A stretch of 47,640 nucleotides of DNA, from assembly GCF_000245735.1 (NCBI RefSeq), contig NZ_AHTH01000047.1, forward strand, positions 1-47,640. The letters are read 5' to 3'. Under the pieces are notes generated by a model, which saw only the letters and a list, made by a program, of their open reading frames with translations, did no database searches and was not told the origin of the DNA. Of this stretch, positions 30,027 to 36,182 are shown in pieces (the first letter of the stretch is position 1; every line of letters starts with the position of its first letter). Origin of the DNA: Alishewanella jeotgali KCTC 22429 (GTDB taxonomy: Bacteria > Pseudomonadota > Gammaproteobacteria > Enterobacterales > Alteromonadaceae). A program made the position numbers and the translations under genes.

Positions 30027-30320
30027 GCCAAGTATCGGATTAACATCCATACTTTTATTAAGAATACGGATGATTTTAATTTGTTGGCTGCCGATCTGTT
30101 GATAAAAGATGATGTAGCTACCTTGAGGGAATTTACGATATCCGATTCTGATATCATCGCATGTTTTACCGATGTAGGGGTTTTCTGCTAAAAGCCAAAA
30201 TGAATCATCAAATTGTTTTAAATAGATATTTCGTTGCTCTTTTCCCCAGCGACGCTCGGTAAATAATGCGATATCTCGCAAATCAGTTTTAGCAGCAACG
30301 GTGAGATTAAATGGCTTCAT
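30021..30320 (-). CDS. ParE/RelE-family toxin (integron cassette gene)
   Basis: 99 residues. The N-terminus (FNLTVAAKTDLRDIALFTERRWGKEQRN) and the C-terminal RKFPQGSYIIFYQQ and IKIIRILNKSMD are typical of ParE toxins, which usually poison gyrase; some relatives cleave mRNA. Its start overlaps the antitoxin stop (ATGA). The gene faces opposite to the array and its TAA stop is formed by the first bases of the cassette. Addiction modules of this kind are known to stabilise large chromosomal integrons. Confidence 0.88.
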   Translation of the reverse strand: MKPFNLTVAAKTDLRDIALFTERRWGKEQRNIYLKQFDDSFWLLAENPYIGKTCDDIRIGYRKFPQGSYIIFYQQIGSQQIKIIRILNKSMDVNPILGA

Positions 30321-30559
30321 CGAAAGTTTTTACTATCAAGTTCATTGATAAAACTATCGAGGTCATATTCTGCGTCACCGCTCTGTTCGCCTTCGACAAG
30401 TAGTTGACGCAGTGAGTTAAGTTTGGTTTCTTGGTTTTCGAGTAAGCGTAGCGCTGAGCGAATGACTTCACTCGCTGAGCCGTAACGCCCACTTTGGATC
30501 TGGCTTGCAATAAAGCTCTCAAAGTGTTCTCCAATAGTAATACTTGTGTTCTTGGCCAT
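30317..30559 (-). CDS. ParD-family antitoxin (integron cassette gene)
   Basis: 80 residues from the ATG at 30559 with GGAG upstream. Ribbon-helix-helix N-terminus (NTSITIGEHFESFIASQIQ, then RYGSASEVIRSALRLLE) and a C-terminal toxin-binding tail (YDLDSFINELDSKNFR). ParD represses its own promoter as a complex with the toxin. It precedes and overlaps the toxin gene, the normal ParDE order. Confidence 0.9.
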   Translation of the reverse strand: MAKNTSITIGEHFESFIASQIQSGRYGSASEVIRSALRLLENQETKLNSLRQLLVEGEQSGDAEYDLDSFINELDSKNFR

Positions 30560-30583
30560 GTGTAGTTCTCCGGATACCAAAAG

Positions 30584-30600
30584 ATACCTAATTATGGTAT
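30584..30600. promoter_or_regulatory. candidate ParD operator
   Basis: Inverted repeat ATACC, 7 bases, GGTAT, with a further GATACC nearby at 30573. It covers the -10 region of the toxin-antitoxin promoter, suitable for autorepression by a ribbon-helix-helix protein. Confidence 0.5.
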
Positions 30601-30619
30601 TGAGTGGGATTGTGAGCAA
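30591..30619 (-). promoter_or_regulatory. promoter of the parDE-type operon
   Basis: On the minus strand TTGCTC, 17 bases, CATAAT, about 30 bases upstream of the antitoxin start. It makes the cassette independent of an integron promoter. Confidence 0.6.
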
Positions 30620-30622
30620 GAC

Positions 30623-30703
30623 GCATAACAAACAAATTTTATCGCCAGCAAAAAACGTTGGCTGCGACGTCAACCCGTTGCGCAGCAAATCTGGGCGTTA
30701 ACT
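30623..30703 (+). repeat. attC site 7
   Basis: R'' GCATAAC is the exact complement of the toxin-antitoxin cassette start (TTATGC). R' is GTTAACT. The inner arms CGCCAG and CTGGGCG pair, and GCTGCG/CGCAGC forms a loop hairpin. Confidence 0.82.
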
Positions 30704-30717
30704 TTCAAGAGGTTTGG

Positions 30718-30828
30718 ATGCAGTTGAGAGACTACTATGACAGCATTCGACAGAAAACACTTAAAGAGTTGACGTTGAGCGGGCTAGCTTTCATTCACCT
30801 TAACGGGCGTGATTCAAATGAAATTTAG
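30718..30828 (+). CDS. 36-residue ORF at the start of cassette 8, possible gene remnant
   Basis: ATG at 30718 preceded by AAGAGG, ending at a TAG at 30826-30828; the product is MQLRDYYDSIRQKTLKELTL and 16 further residues. The good ribosome-binding site and position right after the attC core are those of a cassette gene start, but the short length suggests the 5' remnant of a longer gene or a small protein. No family recognised. Confidence 0.3.
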   Translation: MQLRDYYDSIRQKTLKELTLSGLAFIHLNGRDSNEI

Positions 30829-30922
30829 GGTGGAAGGCTTCTGTCAGCGTTGCCAGTTGTTATCGGGGAAATCCATATTTGCGAGTTGTTATCGCTCGTG
30901 TGCTATTTATTGGGGAACATTG

Positions 30923-31300
30923 ATGACATCAAGATATCTTAGATTACTTATTACATTATTTTTTTTCGTTAGCGGTTATAGTTGGAGTAATGAGATTTAT
31001 ACCACAAAAGCTACGATTGAAGAGTTTTATACTGATGATGTAATTAACGACCACACTTGCAAGAGAGTGAAAGAGCTTGGTAATTCGACAGTCTCTGAGC
31101 AAGAATGTCGTGCGGCTTTAAGTAAGGTTTATGATAAATGCGCAGAACTTGCACTTACTTATTTTGGTGAAGTGCCGAATTCACCTGATCAAGCCGAGGA
31201 GCTTGTAAAAACCTTGATGTTGTGTCCAATTGCCTTGCAGCTGAATCATGAGGCCTATATAACTGATGCAGGTGTTCGCTACCGTTCATTGAAAAAATAA
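30923..31300 (+). CDS. exported small protein of unknown function (integron cassette gene)
   Basis: 125 residues from the ATG at 30923. A signal peptide (SRYLRLLITLFFFVSGYSWS) predicts export to the periplasm. The mature part has four cysteines (in HTCKRV, QECRAA, DKCAEL and MLCPIA), which could form two disulfides. No family recognised. An in-frame upstream start at 30809 would add a non-signal-like extension, so I prefer 30923 although its ribosome-binding site is weak. Confidence 0.6.
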   Translation: MTSRYLRLLITLFFFVSGYSWSNEIYTTKATIEEFYTDDVINDHTCKRVKELGNSTVSEQECRAALSKVYDKCAELALTYFGEVPNSPDQAEELVKTLMLCPIALQLNHEAYITDAGVRYRSLKK

Positions 31301-31361
31301 TGGAACAGAATCACAGGCCTGTCTGGAAAAAGACCAATCCAAAGTTGATTTTGCAAGTGCG

Positions 31362-31442
31362 CTTTAACAAGACTAGTCAGGAAAGTTTTTTCACCGCGGC
31401 TTCGCCTTCATTGCAAAGCTACGCGTGTAGAAAGCGATAGAG
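31362..31442 (+). repeat. attC site 8 (degenerate core)
   Basis: R'' CTTTAAC. The loop GCGGCTTCGCCTTCA matches attC 5. The R' box reads GATAGAG, with A in place of the second invariant base of GTT. R'' does not complement this cassette's start (TTAACT), which suggests that the cassette has been rearranged. Confidence 0.65.
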
Positions 31443-31450
31443 GGCCATTT

Positions 31451-31942
31451 ATGCACCCAGTTTTATTCGGCGTTTTCATCATAGGGACACTGCTTTTCTT
31501 ATGCTATGTTGTCTACATTACTATAATGAGAATGGTTCAAGACAAGGTAGAGAGAGAAGCCGCAATAATTGACGGAATGGATATTGAACTCTCCCCAGGG
31601 GTTGTTGATGATGAACTGATACAAAAGCCCGGTTTGTATATTTTTTCAGGTGACAGTGATAGAACCAAATTGGTCTGCGAGAGCCCGACTTTAGAAATTA
31701 TCGAAATACTCGTGAAATCGAATGACTGGACTGATATATCTTTTGTCATCTTAGCGTTTGGGCAAGGAAATTATATTGAGGTGAGTGGGTCGCTAGATGA
31801 AGGCTTTTCATCGTGCTACAAAGATGGTGACCATGAACTGTTCGCAAACACCTCTCCAGAATCTATTCAGGAGATGACAGATATATTTTGCGATTTTCTT
31901 CAAAATAAAAAAACTGCGGTTAAGAAATATGGCTTTTCTTAA
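31451..31942 (+). CDS. membrane-anchored protein of unknown function (integron cassette gene)
   Basis: 163 residues, ATG at 31451 eight bases after the attC core with GAGGG upstream. One N-terminal transmembrane segment (VLFGVFIIGTLLFLCYVVYI) is followed by an acidic soluble domain (LSPGVVDDELIQKPGLYIFS, then SGSLDEGFSSCYKDGDHELF), probably cytoplasmic or periplasmic depending on topology. No family recognised. The following attC R'' (CTCTAAC) would complement this cassette's start if the core were GTTAGAG. Confidence 0.65.
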   Translation: MHPVLFGVFIIGTLLFLCYVVYITIMRMVQDKVEREAAIIDGMDIELSPGVVDDELIQKPGLYIFSGDSDRTKLVCESPTLEIIEILVKSNDWTDISFVILAFGQGNYIEVSGSLDEGFSSCYKDGDHELFANTSPESIQEMTDIFCDFLQNKKTAVKKYGFS

Positions 31943-31985
31943 TATTGCCTTTAACAAGATGCATCACTCAAGGTCTGAGACCTCA

Positions 31986-32085
31986 CTCTAACACGTTCGC
32001 ATGCAGGCGCGGAGCACCAGGAATATCAAAGGTACTTAAACTCGAAATTAGTATTGAAAATTGCTCGCGCGGAACGATGTTAGAT
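31986..32085 (+). repeat. attC site 9, probable distal end of the array
   Basis: R'' CTCTAAC, R' GTTAGAT. The arms pair through TCTAACACGTTC and GAACGATGTTAGA, then GCGCGGAGCA and TGCTCGCGC, around a loop of about 45 bases. It has a consensus R' core. No later attC was found. Confidence 0.7.
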
Positions 32086-32341
32086 ACAGTGGTAAAAATT
32101 GCTGAATTTGAACTATTTGCTAACGACGCTATTCCTGGATTATTTAGATTGGTGTCTGGTAAAGAAACACCAACTTACCTAAAATATATTTAAAATATAT
32201 CAGAGCATTGCATGTAGTAAACTCCTGGCAAATGGCTCAAGTCGCTTGCTTCAAAATAAGCCGATTGCGTCGTGTCGCCGACAACCCGCGGCGAGACCGT
32301 GCTGCTGACATCAAATAATAAATCTTTATAAGGACGTAAAA

Positions 32342-32806
32342 ATGAAATGGGTAGTTTTAGCTGGTGTTTTCATGCTGACTGGCTGCAGTGTCACCTCTAA
32401 CCAACCTGCGACTGGGCACGCTGTTACAGCATCAGATACCATGGAGATTATCAGACATGCGGCTGCCTCTGCGCCAGTGGGAGTGACGGGCGAATATGTA
32501 TTAAATATTAAAGCCGCCGGCAAACAAGGCCCTGTTGTGTATCTGAATACAGAACTCGACTATCGTGACCAACGCAACGTCACAGTTGCTTTGCACCCCA
32601 ATATTATCCCGTTATTAAAAGCGCAGTACGGTGTGACGCCGGAAGAGTTTTTTATCGGTAAAACAATACGGGTAAAAGGGGATGCACAACGCGTCAGAAT
32701 TGACTTTATCAATGCTCAGCGCCAACCGTCAGGTAAATATTACTTTCAGACTCATATCCGGGTAGCAGATATTTCGCAAATCGAGGCGGTTAAGGAAGGC
32801 GTTTGA
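32342..32806 (+). CDS. lipoprotein of unknown function
   Basis: 154 residues. The signal peptide MKWVVLAGVFMLTGC ends in the lipobox LTGC with the cysteine at residue 15. The body contains TGEYVLNIKAAGKQGPVVYL and a beta-rich section (IGKTIRVKGDAQRVRIDFIN) that looks like a small OB-type barrel. No family recognised. ATAAGGA lies upstream. It overlaps the next ORF by four bases, suggesting a two-gene unit. First gene beyond the integron array. Confidence 0.7.
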   Translation: MKWVVLAGVFMLTGCSVTSNQPATGHAVTASDTMEIIRHAAASAPVGVTGEYVLNIKAAGKQGPVVYLNTELDYRDQRNVTVALHPNIIPLLKAQYGVTPEEFFIGKTIRVKGDAQRVRIDFINAQRQPSGKYYFQTHIRVADISQIEAVKEGV

Positions 32807-33048
32807 TAAGGCGTATTACTCGCTGCTGGGGGCAACTCAGATGGTTAGTTGCGAACTGGCAGGCTTATCGGTTATCTCATTGCAATTCGGTCTACATGCA
32901 ATGGCGCGACGGTTCAATTCGCGGTGTTATGGCATTTTCTTGCAAAACGCAGTTAACTAAGCAAAGAAGTCATGACATCTGGAAAAACTTCCTAAGCTAT
33001 ATGGATGGCACGCCAGCTATCTTACCGGAGCCCGACACATCACTTTAA
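32803..33048 (+). CDS. small hypothetical protein
   Basis: 81 residues from a TTG at 32803 that overlaps the lipoprotein stop (TTGA). Basic and tryptophan-rich near the N-terminus (MIRRITRCWGQLRWLVANWQ). No family recognised. Support comes mainly from overlap with the preceding gene; the TTG start makes it uncertain. Confidence 0.4.
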   Translation: MIRRITRCWGQLRWLVANWQAYRLSHCNSVYMQWRDGSIRGVMAFSCKTQLTKQRSHDIWKNFLSYMDGTPAILPEPDTSL

Positions 33049-33165
33049 TTTTTATAAAGCGATTTAAATGGATTTTAATGGTTTTATCTCAGAACAGACG
33101 ATATCGCCTTTATCCAGCGCTACAATATTAGTATCCGTTACTTTATAAAATAGCAGGAGCTAATT

Positions 33166-33402
33166 ATGTCTTGGTTGGAGCGCAAGTGGTGGTTTATGTC
33201 TATCACCTCTTTCCTCGGTTTTATTGCTACATTGCTGCTATTCAAAACAGCGGAATATTCGCTGCCGTTTTACAGCGGCAGCGCTTTATCGCAGTATGCG
33301 GTATTCTTTGCAACGTTCTTTTGCCTCCAACGCGCGCTCTCGCTGGGGATTTGGCTTGCAGTGCTGGTGTTTAACCCAAAGATCGCAATGCGTGAGGATT
33401 AA
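33166..33402 (+). CDS. small membrane protein
   Basis: 78 residues, ATG with AGGAGC upstream at good spacing. Two hydrophobic segments (MSITSFLGFIATLLLF and YAVFFATFFCLQRALSLGIW, continuing into LAVLVF). No family recognised. It is followed by 297 bases (33403-33699) in which I see no gene, RNA or repeat. Confidence 0.6.
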   Translation: MSWLERKWWFMSITSFLGFIATLLLFKTAEYSLPFYSGSALSQYAVFFATFFCLQRALSLGIWLAVLVFNPKIAMRED

Positions 33403-33699
33403 TCATTTTTTGCGTAAAACGTTGCCGTATGGCACTGTGCAAATTCAGTGAACCGTCTAATTTGTGATTAGACATTCCGGATAAAGAGGCATTCTGCTGC
33501 TAATAAATACAGGGTGGCGGCAATATGTGGTGTTGTAGCCGCACTTGCCCATCCTGGCTGTATTGTATTGGGGCGCTTTATTTCAATCTGAGGTATGGCA
33601 TTACGCAAATAGCGTGTCGCTAACCAGGCATTAGAGTAAATCTGTAAAAATATCTATAGTTATTGAAACTAATGTGTTGATTGGAAGGAGGAACACAAC

Positions 33700-34155
33700 G
33701 TGGCCACAACTGCGCAAACAACAACGGCTCCACCAAATATCAATATTACGGCAGAATACTTGCGGCTGATAGAGGGGGCCGGTAGATTACTTAATTATGC
33801 AATACATAGCCTTCAGCAGCGTAATAAATCCGGCACCGACGATTTGCAAATTTCAGCCGACTTAACCATTGCAAACTTAGTGTCTGTGCAGGCACAGACA
33901 GCTGTGTCCTATGCGGCGTCAAGGCTTGACCCTGTTTCAGTAGCGGCACTCGGATATGAGCTGCGCTATATTAACGCCAATCTTCCGAGTGACCACACGT
34001 TCCTCCTTACCGACGAAGCAAACCTGGACGCTGCAGAAGATGCAAAAACGGGAAAAGACAGTTTGGAAGACCTGCTCGGCAAGTGGTTACCGAAATGGCT
34101 AAAAAACTTGCTTAAGGTGCTCAATGAGCTGCTTTCTATCGCCTTCAAGGCTTAA
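33700..34155 (+). CDS. hypothetical protein with an amphipathic C-terminus
   Basis: 151 residues from a GTG at 33700, preceded by GGAAGGAGGAA, a very strong ribosome-binding site. The threonine-rich N-terminus and helical middle show no signal peptide. The last 26 residues (GKWLPKWLKNLLKVLNELL and beyond) form a clear lysine/leucine/tryptophan amphipathic helix that could associate with membranes. No family recognised. Confidence 0.65.
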   Translation: MATTAQTTTAPPNINITAEYLRLIEGAGRLLNYAIHSLQQRNKSGTDDLQISADLTIANLVSVQAQTAVSYAASRLDPVSVAALGYELRYINANLPSDHTFLLTDEANLDAAEDAKTGKDSLEDLLGKWLPKWLKNLLKVLNELLSIAFKA

Positions 34156-34256
34156 TAACCGGCTTATGCACGGGCGCTGTTCTGTCGGTTTTTTTGTGGT
34201 GATGACCACGAAAAATTCCGTCTGTACTCTGTTGCCCTGGCGTTACATTATGCAGT

Positions 34257-34700
34257 ATGGAGACTAAAGCTTTGAAGCCTCGGATTTCTGTTATCACACT
34301 CGGCGTAGATAACCTGGAGAACGCGGTCAGGTTTTACCGCGACGGTCTCGGGTTGCCGACAGCAGGCATTGTTGGAAAGGAATTCGAGTATGGGGCTGTT
34401 GCGTTTTTCGATCTCAGTGCTGGTCTTAAACTGGCACTTTGGCCGAGACAGAGCCTTGCGCATGACTCGGGATTACCACTGCAACGTCAGAGTGCAACAG
34501 CATTTTCTATCGGGCACAATGTGATGTCTAAAGCCGAGGTTGATGCTGTCATGGTGCAAGCTGAACATGCAGGCGCCAACATTGTTAAACCTGCAGCGGT
34601 AACGTTTTGGGGCGGTTACGCTGGCTATTTTCAGGATCTTGATGGCCATTTGTGGGAGGTTGTTTGGAATCCGCAGCTCCTGCCGGAGCAAGATGCCTAA
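34257..34700 (+). CDS. VOC-family (glyoxalase/bleomycin resistance fold) protein
   Basis: 147 residues. A single VOC domain with paired beta-alpha-beta units: ISVITLGVDNLENAVRFYRD at the N-terminus and the closing GGYAGYFQDLDGHLWEVVWN typical of the fold. Members include glyoxalases, dioxygenases and antibiotic-binding proteins; the substrate cannot be told. It is followed at 50 bases by a lipoprotein gene. Confidence 0.85.
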   Translation: METKALKPRISVITLGVDNLENAVRFYRDGLGLPTAGIVGKEFEYGAVAFFDLSAGLKLALWPRQSLAHDSGLPLQRQSATAFSIGHNVMSKAEVDAVMVQAEHAGANIVKPAAVTFWGGYAGYFQDLDGHLWEVVWNPQLLPEQDA

Positions 34701-34750
34701 CCATCGGCTGTTATTGTCACAACAGCGCGCAGTTTATTCTTGGAGGAAAG

Positions 34751-35098
34751 TTGAAAAAAAGTTTTAAATTATCCCTGGCTGTCTTTTTAATCGTTGCATT
34801 GACTGCCTGTTCTCATAAAACGAAAAATGCCGTTGACTGGGATGTACTCCGACACGATATCGAGGCTTTAGCAACAGTGGCAACACGCTGTCTTGAGCAA
34901 CAAACGACAAAATCTGATGCCTGCATTGATTTCGTCAGGCAGTACAAAGCTGGTGGTGCTGACAACATTAAAATATTTAGTGAAAATGCAACTGAGTTTC
35001 TGAAGCAAGATTTGGAAGCAGGGCTTGTCACCACGCAACATTTCATCGAGATTAGTAATGCATTTTTGTTCGTAGGTGGGTATCAACGACCACAATAA
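34751..35098 (+). CDS. small lipoprotein
   Basis: 115 residues from a TTG at 34751 preceded by TGGAGGAAAG. The signal peptide (KLSLAVFLIVALTAC, counting after LKKSF) ends in the lipobox LTAC. The mature part is helical with two cysteines (TRCLEQ, DACIDF). No family recognised. Upstream in-frame starts would run through the VOC gene and ruin the signal peptide, so TTG is preferred. A hairpin (TTGGTTTTGG/CCAAAACCAA) follows directly at 35099-35123. Confidence 0.65.
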   Translation: MKKSFKLSLAVFLIVALTACSHKTKNAVDWDVLRHDIEALATVATRCLEQQTTKSDACIDFVRQYKAGGADNIKIFSENATEFLKQDLEAGLVTTQHFIEISNAFLFVGGYQRPQ

Positions 35099-35219
35099 TT
35101 GGTTTTGGTGTTCCCAAAACCAAAATATCGCGTTAACGTTTTTGCGGTCATGCCTGGCATGGTTTCAGCATGATTGCTGCAGCCAATATCACTTCATAAC
35201 CCGCTAGAGAAGAAACCAG

Positions 35220-36152
35220 ATGCTCACCAGACGAGATTTTCTACTTAGCTGCGCCGCCTCAACAACCTTGCTGGCTATACCGGCAATGGCGGCTACGACT
35301 GCCGCCAATGTCTCCGCCACCGGCCTGCCTTCCCGCCGTTTTGATGCTGCCCAAAGGTTACAGGCGCTTGAAGTAGGCCATGCCCGGCTGGGTGTATGCT
35401 TGCTTGATACCGCAACCGGCGAAGTTAGCGGTAATCGCATGGATGAATACTTTGCTATGTGCTCAACCTTTAAGCTGGCACTCGCCGCGGCCTATTTGCG
35501 CGAGGCGGATCAGGGCAGGCTAGATCTGGACGAAATGTTGCCATACTCTGAAGCTGACCTGTTACCCTGGGCACCGGTAACGCGTGAGCATCTGGCCAAA
35601 GGTGGTATGACTATCATAGCTTTGTTGCAAGCCGCCCAGCAGTTCAGCGATGGCGTTGCCGCCAATCTGATGGTGAAACGCTTGGGGGGCCCCGCTATGG
35701 TTACCGCTAAGTTTCGCGAAATGGGCGACAATATCACCCGGCTTGATCGCTATGAACCTGATCTTGGCTTAGTACTGTCGGCAGATCTGCGTGATACCAC
35801 AACGCCGCGGGCGATGGCGCAGCTGGTGCAGCGGATAACCTGCGGTGAGCTGCTGCAACAAGACTCGCGACAGCGCCTGCTGCAATGGATGGAAAGCACC
35901 AATACTGGCTCGAAACGGCTGCGTGCCGGCCTTCCTGCCACCTGGCGTAGCGGTAATAAAACCGGAACCGGGCGGACCGAGGGCACGACCAATAAATATA
36001 ATGATATCGCCATTACCTTTCCGCCGGGTCGCAGCCCAATTATTATCGCGGCGTATTTTGATAGTGGCGAATATACCGGGCAAATTGAAGATCGACATCA
36101 GGCTGTTCTGGCTGATGTGGGCCGGATCGCCGCTGAGTGGGCTTTGGCCTAG
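35220..36152 (+). CDS. class A beta-lactamase, L2-like, Tat-exported
   Basis: 310 residues. A periplasmic serine beta-lactamase. The N-terminus has a twin-arginine motif (TRRDFLL, R4-R5), so the folded enzyme should leave by Tat, as does the L2 enzyme it resembles. Active-site elements: S82-T-F-K85 (Ambler 70-73), S143-D-G145 (Ambler 130-132, usually SDN), E179 in RYEPDLG (Ambler 166, with G where N170 is usual) and K247-T-G (234-236). The substrate spectrum cannot be predicted; changes at Ambler 132 and 170 are unusual. No LysR-type regulator is adjacent. It is followed at 30 bases by a second serine hydrolase gene, and no attC or IS is adjacent. Confidence 0.9.
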   Translation: MLTRRDFLLSCAASTTLLAIPAMAATTAANVSATGLPSRRFDAAQRLQALEVGHARLGVCLLDTATGEVSGNRMDEYFAMCSTFKLALAAAYLREADQGRLDLDEMLPYSEADLLPWAPVTREHLAKGGMTIIALLQAAQQFSDGVAANLMVKRLGGPAMVTAKFREMGDNITRLDRYEPDLGLVLSADLRDTTTPRAMAQLVQRITCGELLQQDSRQRLLQWMESTNTGSKRLRAGLPATWRSGNKTGTGRTEGTTNKYNDIAITFPPGRSPIIIAAYFDSGEYTGQIEDRHQAVLADVGRIAAEWALA

Positions 36153-36182
36153 CTTGCTATACCAAACTAAGCAGGAGTGTGT

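Larger units (their letters stand above)
22246..32085. other. chromosomal (sedentary) integron: intI, attI and nine attC-like sites
   Basis: An integron integrase gene on the minus strand is followed by an attI-like core at 23438 and a plus-strand array. Successive attC-like sites end in GTTRRRY-type cores at 27369, 27930, 28357, 28754, 29643, 30020, 30697, 31436 and 32079. For the cassettes starting at 23439, 28358, 28755, 29644, 30021 and 31437, the R'' box of the cassette's own attC is the reverse complement of (or, for the last, fits a repaired form of) the first bases of the cassette, as the recombination mechanism predicts. The array contains small AT-rich genes, most of them promoterless and in the same direction. 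No attC-like site is recognisable beyond 32085. Confidence 0.85.

Noticed and set aside
31949..31985. CTTTAACAAG followed by the palindrome AGGTCTGAGACCT, considered as a separate attC
   Set aside because: There is an R''-like box but no matching R' core or paired inner arms before attC 9 begins at 31986; at most a remnant of a lost site.
31945..32193. An 82-codon open frame after the last cassette gene, and a nested 38-codon frame starting at 32077
   Set aside because: The long frame runs straight through attC 9, whose paired arms explain most of its sequence, and it has no plausible ribosome-binding site. The short frame starts inside the R' box. Neither has convincing support as a gene.
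35099..35140. Hairpin TTGGTTTTGG/CCAAAACCAA followed by GCGTTAACG, considered as another attC
   Set aside because: No R'' box (RYYYAAC) precedes it and the arms do not continue into the GTTAACG core. More likely a simple terminator hairpin after the lipoprotein gene.
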